DNA of 64,000 nucleotides. It comes from Litoditis marina (Eukaryota > Nematoda > Chromadorea > Rhabditida > Rhabditidae). Shown one piece after another: positions 1 to 10,754 of the stretch; position 1 is the first letter of the stretch, and the number at the start of each line of letters is the position of its first letter. A model generated the notes under the pieces. The model worked only from the letters and a program-made list of their open reading frames with translations, had not been told where the DNA came from and made no database searches. The translations under genes were made by a program, and so were the position numbers. The stretch spans positions 17,096,330-17,160,329 of the forward strand of contig OZ038439.1 of the NCBI GenBank assembly GCA_964036275.1, read 5' to 3'.

Positions 1-3000
1 AGCTGGTTTCGTAGTTTGAACTCACAACACGCTATACTTCACGAAATTCGACCGAAAAATGACGAAAGCCAACTAAAAAACAAACAGAGTGAAATATGGA
101 AACACACACCGTGTTAGCCTTCTTTGGGAAGAGTTAACCCTATACAGCTCATAATGTACTTCAACAAAACAATGACGTGAATGTCCCCAACCTCGGGTTT
201 CTCCTAAAGGTAACCAGATATTCTAATAGTGTCGTGTTTATTTGGCCTTCCGCTAATCCTCTTTTCGGTGAAGAGACCGCGTCACCTCGATTGCGCAGCC
301 GCATCTCAATTGCGCAACGTCGCAGCTGCGCTAAACAGATTGCTGACTATCCGTTTGAAAAAGCCGATCAGATGAGGTTATGGATCATTGAACTGCAAAT
401 TGGTGAGTTTGAACGAACTCCGATAAAAAAGTGCGCAATGAAGAAATTCTAACATTTTCCATTTGAACATTATGGGTGAAGTTCTCCAGTATTCGAATGA
501 CCGATCTGGTTCGAAGCGTTCAGTTTTTTATAATAAACGAAAACTCTCTCAGACTGCTACTCATATGAATCTTCAAGATAACATGGCCGATTATCAGTAT
601 TCATGAGCGTGCAATGACAACGTGCACAACAGCATCTATCCTTCCACGTTTCACGTGAACATCCATTTTTATAGTGTAACATTTAGTTCCGGTCCCTTTC
701 CGGGGCGAATTCGTCTGCCGGAGAAAGTCCACTCAAGACTGGCCATATGGCCTTTCCATATTATGCATGGCCCTGCTAATTACTCGAGGATTTTTCATTG
801 CTGACAGCCGCGCGAAATTGATGGATCAATTAGAGGTTAATTGAAAACAGATTCGGAGAAGCAGTGAAAACGGATAAAAGAAAACACAGATGAGACGTTC
901 GGATACGGTATATCTACAGCAGTGGTAATGTCTATATGGGTGCGAACTACATGCACTTTTTGATGCTCGAGTTAGAAATTCGATTTCTACTAGAAACAAA
1001 CAAAGAATTTAGCTTAGCATTTTGGTATTCGTAACCATAACTTATATCACGCGTAGTAGACAAATTCTCAAATTATTATCATCCCGAGCAATGTTTATGA
1101 AGCGAGAGTTGACCGGACACGCGACCCTTTTAGTGTCGGGACCGCCAATTCGCAGCCCCATAAATCTCTGGCTACAAAAGCACAAATGGAATCGGAATTT
1201 ACGGGCGCCATGTGGCGCCGCGCCTCGAAATATATTATACTCATCGTATAACTCTCGACCAAGCAACAACATTTTCTGGGAATAATCAACCTGATTGAGC
1301 ATCTCAAATTTACTACGATCAAATTATTAGATTTATATTAATTTTGTATCTTGTTGAAAAGAGCAAATGTGTATCTGTTTCAGAACAAGAAGCGACTAAA
1401 ATCGGTTGTGATGAATAAGATATTATGTCATACAACTGAGGCATTTTAGAATCAGAACAGAGTGGTTATGATGGTTTTGTTATCGTTTTGTAGTGGAAAA
1501 CAGCAAAACACGTACTTGCACTCGTGACTTGTAGGCTCAATGCCTGCAACTTTGTAAATATACAGGAATTTGAAATGTTCGTTTTTCGAAGAGCGGCAGG
1601 TGGTTTGATGTTGGCCTAATTATTCATCCCACATATGTTGTCCACCGTCTTTTTCTCAACGTCGTTGCTTGCACCGTTCGCCATATGATGGAGGTTATGA
1701 ATGGGAGATAAATTGTTTTCCAAGGACAGTTTTTCATCCATTATCGAAAACTATATAGGCGGCTATCATACTAGTGGTTTGAGGCAAGGTCACATGCACA
1801 CATGAACAATCGCTTTTCAAACCAACTATTAAAGTGGTTGGCAGGTTCCAAATGGATGAATCGAACAAATTCGTGTAAACAACAATGTGAGTGTGATAAG
1901 GTACAAAAGCTCCGAGATTAGGTTTATGCTTACGTTAATGTACGGTCGATCTTACAATCTCTACCTCTTTCTTCACAACGTGAGCCTGGTCACGCCACGT
2001 TACGTAGATGAAACTGTGTTAAGGTCGTGGAGCTCTAACAATTACTAGAAGATCCCCAAGTACCCTTTTTACATTATTCTCCATTAACTCCCCCATAACC
2101 CATGTTGCCGATCTCACGATTTCTACCATTACCCGCGAGGTGTCCGGTTTCCATCATTTATGGTCGCATATCCATATCGGAACTGCGTCTTTGTATTCGA
2201 GATGCGGGGGGATTCAGTTACAGCCGAAAGCTGTAAATAAGAGAGCCGTTCCGCAGATTAGCACCAGCCGATAACAAATTGCTAATTGGAGCCAGATTGC
2301 GATGGTCGTCATTGACCAAGTTGCCAACGACCTCAAATAAGCTGTCAACGAGTGTAGCGTGAGAATCGTTTTAATCAGAAGTTTGGAGCGTAAGAAGCGT
2401 TAGAAGGTTTCTTTATTAGAAGTTATAAGCGCTGGAAGCATTTTGATTACCGTTTTTGAATGTTTTAAACTCTTTATTTTATTAAACTACAATGATGGCC
2501 TGAACCACGTGTGGACAATTTGAAAAACCAGAAAGAAGGAGATATGACGATTAGAGTTACAACTTTTGTTAGCCGACAGTTCCGGATGACCACCTTATCC
2601 ATGAGTTAACCTAACTAAACTATAAAACTGTCTATCAATATTTCCCCAGGTAGTTTCGGCTAACTTAGTTATTCAGAACTCAAACCGAGCAGACCACAAC
2701 CCTAAAACCACAGATACAAGCGCTGTGTTGGAAGTACTGTAATAGAACGGGTGGTCCCTCCACTCTGAGTTCATTTCTCTCCAACCCACGTTGAATACCT
2801 CTTTTGTCTTTGTTTCCCGTTTCCGCTTGCGCAATCCGATAGCTGTTTATAAATTGAGAATGTATGTCAAAGGGTCCCGCCAGATGCTCACAAAATAAAC
2901 AAACCACGAAACACTTGGAAGACATTGTACTACAGGCCGAGTTGGGAGAACAACAAAAAGTCCAAAGAGCTGAATAGAACATTTCTCTAATTTGAAGTAG

Positions 3001-3442
3001 TCCTTAGTCATGTTTCAGAACTATGGGTCGTCAATTGTTTTCGAATCAAACGCTTCCATTTTGAGGACCACAATAGATGGTCAGTATTCACTTGAAACTT
3101 AAGTTCAAATTGATGTCCAGGTGTTGTCTACTAAAAATACTTAAATCCTTAACTCAACAATAAAGGTCTTCGTTCTATAAGATTCTCTATTCTCAATTTT
3201 TACCGGCTTTCGAACACAATCACGATGATATTCACCAATGGGGGTCAGCTCAATAAGGTCCCCTCCGAATTTTTCCTTCCTCCATTCAAAACCCACCAAC
3301 CGCGCGACACGACAGTTGTCATTCGAGTATTGTCTTCTACCCCCAATTACACTACTTCTAACAAGGAAAGGCGACAAATGAGCTGTTCACACCTGTCTCT
3401 GACCCCCTATCAAAGATGCCGCCAAAGGGTGGGACGGAGGTG

Positions 3443-3770
3443 ATTGTGGGGTGAGAACCACCCCTGGGGAGGTCAGAACAGACCAACCGGCGCCGAAGTG
3501 GGAAGAAATGAATAGTTTGTATTGAGGAAAAATAGTTGTCATTTGACCTATTTGATCTGTAGTTTGATCTCTCTCCTCACAAACTGCACTAACACAACCG
3601 AAGGATGAGATTGTGCGGTGAGAACCATCCCTGGGGACGTTAGAACAGCCGACCGACGCCGACGTAAGAAAATATGGACATGTTGTTTTTAGGACAAATA
3701 GTTGGCTTTTGACCTGTTTGATTTGTAGTTTGATCTCTCTCCTCACAATTAGTTCATAGTTGGTTAGAGT
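3443..3770 (+). repeat. Tandem duplication, period 167 bp
   Basis: Two diverged copies begin near 3443 and 3610. Each starts GATTGTG(G/C)GGTGAGAACC and ends TTGTAGTTTGATCTCTCTCC. Each copy carries one of the GTAGTTTGAT motifs described separately. Confidence 0.75.
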
Positions 3771-5266
3771 TCGAGTGGAAAAAGACGAGTAAAACTGGGA
3801 GGTCGAGAGGATCGAGTAGACCGACCGGCGACTTGAAAAATGACAATTTGAAAATCGATTGTTCTCTACGAAAATAGTGAGAGTGTGAAACTATTCGAAA
3901 CTCGTTCGTTTTGTGGTTACTTGAGCATGAAAAGTTTTTATTTGAGAAGCATGTCATTCAACAAAGTTGCGAATCTGCTCAAAAAAACCTCGAATTGCCA
4001 TAACGGATCATAATTTACGGTTTCAACCTAGTTTGAACCCTAAAGTTTCGACCTATCTCCTCGTATAGTTTGTGCCCGGTCAATATAAAACAAGCCCCTT
4101 TCTCGCTCTTGTTGCCCCAGGCATTTCCGTTTCGACACATGTCCGGTGTTGATTGTTTCGCGTGGTTTGTTACAACACAAAAATTGAGCCAACACGACTG
4201 GTGAGAGCAGTATACAAAACGACTCATGGAGAAAAGAGAGAAAGAGAAAGAGCGGGAAAGCGAAAAAAAGCGATAACATAGAGCAAAGTAAAAAAACTAT
4301 TGGAATATGACATTTCAAAACGATATGTTAACAACTAAATAACAACAATTGATATGAACGAGTTTCGCTTTCACTTTCGGTTTTTCGAATTTCATAAGAA
4401 ATGGTCCCCAGATCATTCTAGTACAAGCCGTTCCGAGAACGCATTATCCTTCTACGTTCGTGACCAAAACAATCAAACGGGCTGGATACGCGCCAGATTT
4501 ACGACTTACCATGGCGTAATTGTGATTTGGGCAGAAGAGATGGCCTGTGCCAGGTTGGTGGAAAATGACCATTTTCAGTTTTGGTTGGCTTTGAGGCATG
4601 TTGCAAAGAAGAAGGGCCAGACTTGACAAAAGTTGTTCTCATTGTTTTTTCGTACTCAAGACTACAGCTATAAAACTATAGCTCAAACTTAGCTGTTCCC
4701 GCAGAAAGTCCCACGGTGTATGTTTGTGTTTATAGTTGAACCCGGTTATTTCAGGTTGAAATGCGGAATTCTGGCCCGAGATCAAACTACAACGGAGGTT
4801 GTACTTCCCCTACGTGAAAACCCTGATTCCCACCCTCCCGCAGTGTATTATTCCTCATCCATTGTGCCATCCTGGCAGAGAAATGATAATTCATCATAGA
4901 CTCGTCACAACGCAGTCGCCTGCTCGCGATTAGTCTCTCTGAGAAATTACGTAATGCAAATGATCAGTATTGATTGATTGGCGCCTGAATTCACATTCGA
5001 AACAACTGCTGCTGCATTTTGCAGTGAAATGTCGCGCACTCGTTGTACTCTGATTTGTTGCAGAAGATGTAATTTTGGTTGTAATCTGAAACACAAGTGC
5101 ATTCTTCAGTACTTTGGTTCCAACCGAAATTCCACAGTAAAAGTCATAAACCTACTACGTGTTTTGTTTTGTTGGGGCATCAACTCTGAAACGTTTTCAT
5201 GCCGATGAAGCTATTCATTTTTTCTCAAAAACTTTATGAGCGTGAAACGATCATCTAGAAATAGAA

Positions 5267-5505
5267 TATATAGTTCCCACCATTCCTACTGAGACTCCCA
5301 CAGTAGCCTTACAAACTTTACGAAGGCAGTTGTGAAGCTGAAAATGAAGTTCATGGAAAACGCTCTCGTATATTTACTCTACCTGAGAAGGAGAATGAGG
5401 TACGGAAATCCTCAACCTCTTCGATCAAAAGTAAGTGAGCAAAACGGCTTGTAAGTTTCAAAATCCTACTGTAGGAGTCTCAGTAGGAATGGAAAAGACT
5501 ATATA
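5267..5505. mobile_element. MITE-like element A, copy 1
   Basis: About 239 bp with terminal inverted repeats of roughly 38 bp (TATATAGT..., then CCATTCCTACTGAGACTCC). The right end mirrors this as GGAGTCTCAGTAGGAATGG. A close second copy is at 62206-62443 and a solo end at 23071-23093. No transposase is encoded, so it is non-autonomous. Confidence 0.8.
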
Positions 5506-5719
5506 ACCTCACTAAAATTTGGAGAATGTTCCAACCCAGCGATCAGGTTAGGTCAACACTTACATTAATTGCTCACATTGTTTGAGATGGGTAATGGTAT
5601 TGTTTTTCAAGTACCTGGGAGGGGTGACCGGTGTTAAGCCGTGAAATTGGAGAAGGAGACTGTGGGAGATTACACAAGAATTAGGAACGAGATGGGTTAA
5701 TGGTACAGGAGTCGGGTTA

Positions 5720-5990
5720 CGAGAGAGAGAGAGAGAGAGAGAGAGGGGAAGAGAGAGAGAGAACATGGGAGAGAGTATAGACAGAGAAATAGAAAGGGGT
5801 ATCGAGAGAAAGCGATGACGAGAGATACCGAGCAAGAGAGAGAGAGAGAAAGCGGGGAGAAAGAAGGAGATAGAGAGAGCGACAGAGAGATAGCTAGAGA
5901 GTATAGACAGAAAAATAGAAAGGGGTATCGAGAGGGAGAGAAGAAGAAAGATACTGAGATAGAAAGAAGAAGAGAGAGAATAAGCGACTC
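5720..5990 (+). repeat. GA-rich polypurine tract
   Basis: Almost pure purine on the plus strand, starting with a long (GA)n run. Within it a 38-bp unit beginning GAGTATAGACAGA occurs twice, at 5773 and 5899. Charged open frames here (RERE-type) are artefacts of the repeat. Confidence 0.85.
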
Positions 5991-6979
5991 AACTCTTCGT
6001 ATCCCTGACTTAATCCCTCTTTTTCATTGAATACTCAGCCAATGTCAAATAATGTTCGTATAGTTTTGCGTCTTCTCAAGAGTGCTCTTTATTAGCCCCC
6101 CATCCCTGCGGGCTATTAGTCGGACGTCGTGCCCTAAAAGTAGTCATGCACGCTACTACTACAAATTATAGGCACAAAGTCACTCAAAGCACAGCTTTTT
6201 GGTTCACTAATGGAAGTCAACATTGCACTTACACTAGAGTTCGAAGAGTTGTGTTATTTTGTTTGTAGAAATGATATACACTAAATTCGAGAATATTGGT
6301 CCCGCGAAATTGCTGAGTGCAAGTGAGCGGTGCGTGAACGTTATGATCATGTTTTTGCAAGTGATTTCGTGAGAGGTACAAGTGCGCAGGAGTAAAAAAG
6401 ATTGTCACGTTAGCTGTTAGAAAACGGAAGAACGAGCTGAAAGTGCGAGTGTTTCATGAGCACGTTAGGTTGCTGGTAGAAAATGGTGCAACGGCATAGA
6501 ACGCGGATGAAATTTGTTCGAGAAACAAAAAGCTTACATCTAGTACGGTTGCAGTCATTTTTTCCGAGTTCCCACTTAATAATGTTGACTTTGCTCCATG
6601 GGTGGTCGATCCCTCGTTACGGGACCCCAACTATCGCCTAATTCGTCCTTTAATCCGGGACCCCCCGGATAATTGGCGCCGTTCCAAATTGTTTACCTGG
6701 CCACACGCGACGCGTAGTGGCGGCATCCATTTCAATGAGGTGCGAAATGGAGTCTAAGTGGCTGGGTGGTCATTAGGGGGTTTGGAACCGAAACCGGTGG
6801 GGGTAGTTATAAGGTAACTAAGACAGAACTTAGGGAATTAATGGTTCTCCAGCGTATTTTCGATTAGGTTATTGGTGTTTGCATGGGTCTAATAGTTTTC
6901 CAGAATGTTTTTGAAAAAGTAGACGAACCAATTCAAACATCTAGTTCAAAAAGGTCGTATAACTCAATAAGCGGTTCAG

Positions 6980-7018
6980 TTACATACCTATGGGACTATA
7001 CAGCCCATAGGTATGTAA
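6980..7018. repeat. Perfect 15-bp hairpin
   Basis: TTACATACCTATGGG (6980-6994) and its exact complement (7004-7018), with a 9-nt spacer. Could be a palindromic protein-binding site or a cruciform; no larger element was seen around it. Confidence 0.7.
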
Positions 7019-8085
7019 ACAGTTTGATTCTAAAAATCGAACCAAATTTAATTCTGGCATGTTTCCCGTGCATATATCACCCAGTCTGCAACCTCGGACC
7101 CCCAAATCTGACGAGCCATTATCCACTCAGAAAGACAAAAAACACGTATCAAATGACAGACCTTGGCGTTTTCATGGCCCGTTCGGATAATTATTCCAAT
7201 GTCGAGTACATCAATTAGGGATTGGACGAGTCGAGGTTGACTCGTAGTACAGAACATAGTTATCGACTGATATAAACATTTCATTGGTTAAGAGAACCAT
7301 GCTTTCACTCTCTTATTGGTGTGGAACTAGTGTAGGCCTAGCTGTCATACTACGGCTCACTTAGAGCGTGGAAACATACTAAGTTATGAATAACTCAATA
7401 TAAATGTTGATAGTTTCTTATTCTTGTTAACTTTTCTCGTCTGTCTCCTGGAACTTCCCTAAGAACCATTACTATGTTATGATTAGTATTCGTACTACCG
7501 TCGAATTCATTGCAATATATGGCAACGCAACCTAGTACTACATGACAGTTATGAGGGCAATTTCGAGCCTAAACGGGCGGCGCAATCCGTCGTTTTCGAC
7601 CTAGTACAATGTCACCCTATACCATTACGACTAGGGGGTGATATACGACGTTCGACAGAAAGTAGAGTACGTGACTGGCAGAACACTGACATGCGACAGA
7701 ATAGAAAAATATACTTGATTCAATACAATTTGTTACTATCCCTCTCTCATCTTTTCTGCTCTTGCGCTCTGTCTCTCTCTCTCTCTCTCTTTTGTTGTTC
7801 TTCTCTTTTTCTTTTCTGTCAAGTATGGATTACTATATATGTCACCGCAAAATAATCATAACTTCTTTGTGTATTATCGTGCCGAGCTGTCGCCGGAACA
7901 AATACTCATTTGGTACAAGCGTACAAGTAAACAAATCACACTTATCTATTTCTGTAAATTGGAAATGCACAAAATCGTACCTTATAACTCTTATGTCTAA
8001 AAATGCAGGAAATGATAACTTAATCATGAAAAAACACAAACTTGCACCTTGAAAGTTACGTTCCTGAAAAACCACGAAAACGTAC

Positions 8086-8622
8086 CTTATGCGTCTTGCA
8101 CGTGTTGGACAGAGACTGTACGTCGTGACTCGAATGTCGAATGTCCTGCAGACAGAGACAGCAGACGGGGAACTTACAGGCCAAACAGTACATGGATAGG
8201 GACTCCTGACGATGCACACTGCACTTCGCTTCACGTAGAACACGTGAAGGGGATGACCTTAAAAGATCACGTGAACTCATTCGATGTTTTGCTACTGAAA
8301 AAAAGTAATGCACACTTTATATTTCCAGTTGCGTTTGACTATTTTATCTCATAAGGTTTCGTTAATTTTGATGTATTTGATTTGTAGATCGGTCACAGAC
8401 TGCCATTATGTAGCTTTTTGATGTGATGAATATATAATGAAACTCGAAACTTGTGAATGTTCGTTAATATATGAACCCTAACCTGCTGTTGGCGGCGGTA
8501 ACCAATTGGTGCTTTGCCAATGGTCCCCTGGAAGGGTGAAGGGCGGTTTGGCAGGGCGTACAGTAGTAGATGTCACACTGTTCACAGAACACCGTCGCCA
8601 CACGAATGTCACCCTCACAGAG
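8086..8622 (-). CDS. madd-2: madd-2 exons: B-box1 and B-box2
   Basis: Exon 8483-8622 encodes B-box1 with Cys/His pairs through CDIYYCTPCQTALHPSRGPL and KHQLV. Exon 8086-8257 encodes B-box2 (CSVHRQ, CLACKFPVCCLCLQ, HSSHDVQSL). For the second exon the acceptor TTTTAAG at 8258 was chosen because it alone supplies the one base needed after the phase-2 donor; the nearby TTTTTTTCAG at 8299 would put the reading frame out of phase. Confidence 0.88.
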
Positions 8623-10754
8623 CTGGAAAAACGAGGAGTAAAATTTACATTCAACTAATGTTAGTCTTCAGTGTTACTTACTCTCAAGATTCTATGTCAT
8701 GAAACAGGTTTCCATGACAAGAAAGCAGTTGTTTGCCAGTTGCAAAATTCAAATAAACAGTTCAATGACGAAAATTGTCTACTTAAAAGCAGACATCTAG
8801 AATCATAGCCATGAAACTTTGCTTCATTTCATCAATTGCATGACCGGTACAAAGATGGTGTAGGCAGAGTTAATTTTCTCCTACAGAGAGTCAGTTGAAG
8901 GATACAGTATCACGTTGTAATGCCTTGTCGATGACTATAGGTGTTACTTGAAAAGACGACAGCACAAACAAAAACTACCGTCTTCGTCTCCCATCCTACG
9001 GCTACAACTATAACTATTACCTGACAACCGGGTTGTCTCATTAATCACTTGCACGTACAGTAGAAAAACTGATTAGATCATAATTTGTTACGTCTTACAC
9101 AGCTGAACCGAGACATACCGTAACCCTGCCCGATTCCCACGACTATTACTATAAGAGTTACCTGACAAACGGGTTGTTCCTCCTGGGCCGTTTCCCTTGT
9201 CGGTGTTTTTTGCGACAAATGCGGGTGTTGGGATAAGTAGCGAGAAATTACATTGGACACGGCAATGTTCGGCGGAGCGGCGAGGATGGACGCCTCGTCC
9301 ACGAAGTAAGAACTCTTGTGACAGACGCCTGGAAGAGTTGTAGTTTGTACTCTGTACTTTGGACTGTCAATATTTATATTGTATTGTGACCGACACTCGA
9401 AATAGTTGTAGTTTGTAGTCTATATTCTGGAATACCAACAGTCGCATTGACAGACAAACTCTTGTGACAGACGCCTGCAAGGAGTGGTGTCTGTAGTTGG
9501 GGTTTCAATTATGTAAGTGTTACACTGGACTTACATTTGGACTGTACTCTGTGGTTCTGTTTCAGAATGCAAAGAGCTACATTGTCATGTAGCAAACTGT
9601 CGAAGCGACTGCACCATAATTACTAGTTTTGTATGACTTTTTCTAGAGCAATTATATATTGATTGTAAATAACATAACATATTGATTTTGAAACTGACCA
9701 CAAACTAGCTGGACACCGCTGGTGGAGGGGGTGAGGATATTCGGCATCCTGCCAAACGGGGGAGGTCCAACGATCGAGGAGGGACGTGAGGCTGAGCCTG
9801 AAATGGATGTTGTCGTGATCGGAGAAGTTGAGTTTTTTTCACGTTACTGAACTAAATGAGAGAAAAACGGGAAAAAAACATTTGTACGCACATTTAGTGT
9901 GTTATGGAAATCGATAATCAGCATTCATCATTCAATAATAATGATGATTAACATTATCATTATAATTGTTTTTGAACAAGAAAAAATTCAGGAAATATGG
10001 AAATATGTAAACTAGAATACCTCTTCCACCGCAGACCACGACTCCAGAGTCGGTTTCCGATAGAATTGACAACTTGTCACTTTCGTGATCATCGGAAATA
10101 CACAGGGAGATGGTATCAGAAGCACCTGTAACCAAATAAGAATGAATTCCGTGCAGATTTAAATATACTACACGTTAGTTGCGTCGTCGAATACAGTAAA
10201 ACCCTCCATATTACTGTAATGGGAAGTTTTATTGAAATTTGTATATATGCGACAAAACTGTTAGAAAAAGTAACGTTCCCAATTGTGTAAATAGATACAG
10301 CAAAATCTATATTCAGATGGAAAGTGAGATTTGAAAACTTACCGCTGCTACATTGGGGTGAGATGGGGGAGGTGTTGGCATGATTTGGAAAAAGACCCGA
10401 ATGGTTGGTGGAGGGACCGGCGGGGGTAGAGGGACGGGTGGACGATGACGACGGTTGGTGAACCTGGAAAAATCGATGGTTATTTTTTTAATTTATTGAC
10501 TTTCGGTTGAGGGCCTTCATAGATTAATCTTAGACGATTTTTTCACGAAGTGGCTCTAACCAAGAAAACTTCTAAGAAAAAAAAAGTAAGAAAATTCTTA
10601 CATAAGTTATTAAGTAAACTTGAAGATTATTTTATATTTGAAACGTAAAACACACCTTGACCGCACATCCTCTACAATAGGAATGACCACAGTTGAGGAG
10701 AATGGGATCCTCGAAAAATCGTCGACAAAATGAACACTTCAACTCTTCCTCCAT
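8086..10754 (-). CDS. madd-2: MADD-2/TRIM9-type RING E3 ligase, 5' part
   Basis: Class C-I TRIM protein; in C. elegans MADD-2 (TRIM9/TRIM67) works with the netrin receptor UNC-40/DCC in axon branching and muscle-arm extension. Exons in transcript order: 10656-10754, 10343-10463, 10021-10125, 9699-9797, 9162-9328, 8483-8622, 8086-8257; all phases agree, giving 301 codons. The RING starts MEEELKCSFCRRFFEDPI and CGHSYCRGC, then a long Ser/Pro linker with SDKLSILSETDSG (hallmark of TRIM9), and is completed by VQLVCGVCHKSSYFVDEASI. B-box1 is LCEGDIRVATVFCEQCDIYYC and B-box2 is KCSVHRQESLSMYCLACKFP. The coiled coil, COS, FN3 and SPRY domains are missing; no convincing exon for them is visible to the left, so the gene probably continues beyond position 1. 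Confidence 0.92.
9021..9476 (-). repeat. Partial duplicates flanking a madd-2 exon
   Basis: A 20-bp sequence over the 5' end of exon 9162-9328 (AACTCTTGTGACAGACGCCT, 9311-9330) is repeated exactly at 9457-9476, again with an AG acceptor. The 3' end with its donor (9158-9180) has a close copy near 9017-9037. The fragments look like remains of tandem exon duplication. Confidence 0.7.
9162..10463 (-). CDS. madd-2: madd-2 linker exons and second RING half
   Basis: Exon 10343-10463 is Ser/Thr/Pro-rich; 10021-10125 carries the Ser-rich acidic motif ESDKLSILSETDSG; 9699-9797 reads SRPSSIVGPPPFGRMPNILT and ends VQLVC; 9162-9328 begins VCHKSSYFVDE and continues NIAVSNVISRYLSQ, ending EEQPVCQ. The CGVC split across the 9699/9328 junction (donor GTCAGT) completes the RING zinc ligands. 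TRIM9 proteins have the same interrupted RING. Confidence 0.9.
10656..10754 (-). CDS. madd-2: madd-2 first coding exon (RING, first half)
   Basis: 33 codons with the first zinc ligands C-x2-C, then C-x-H-x2-C-x2-C. Start chosen at MEEEL as in TRIM9. An acceptor-like TATATTCAG (plus 10763-10768) lies only 8 nt upstream of the ATG, fitting an SL trans-splice or 5' UTR intron acceptor. The 8-nt leader contains another ATG in a different frame that stops after six codons. Confidence 0.9.

Larger units (their letters stand above)
1..8085. other. Left 8.1 kb: no gene recognised; probable madd-2 intron
   Basis: No exon of the TRIM9 coiled coil, FN3 or SPRY domain was found on the minus strand, and open frames on both strands look like chance. 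Contents: a dispersed-repeat fragment at 80-119 similar to 57973-58013, a 167-bp tandem duplication (3443-3770), MITE copy 1 (5267-5505), a polypurine block (5720-5990), a 15-bp hairpin (6980-7018) and a CT-rich block (7762-7830). The 290-410 and 6595-6800 stretches are more GC-rich, without a convincing product. Confidence 0.5.

Noticed and set aside
290..410. Exon-like plus-strand segment (AG before IADYPFEKADQMRLW, GTGAGT after)
   Set aside because: No neighbouring exon in phase, no recognised family; probably chance.
5560..6030. Long Arg/Glu-rich and Ser/Leu-rich open frames here and at 11.1, 12.2, 15.7, 16.6, 24.0, 26.1 and 38.6 kb
   Set aside because: They simply translate GA/CT-repeat DNA; no start context, splice structure or complex sequence supports a gene.
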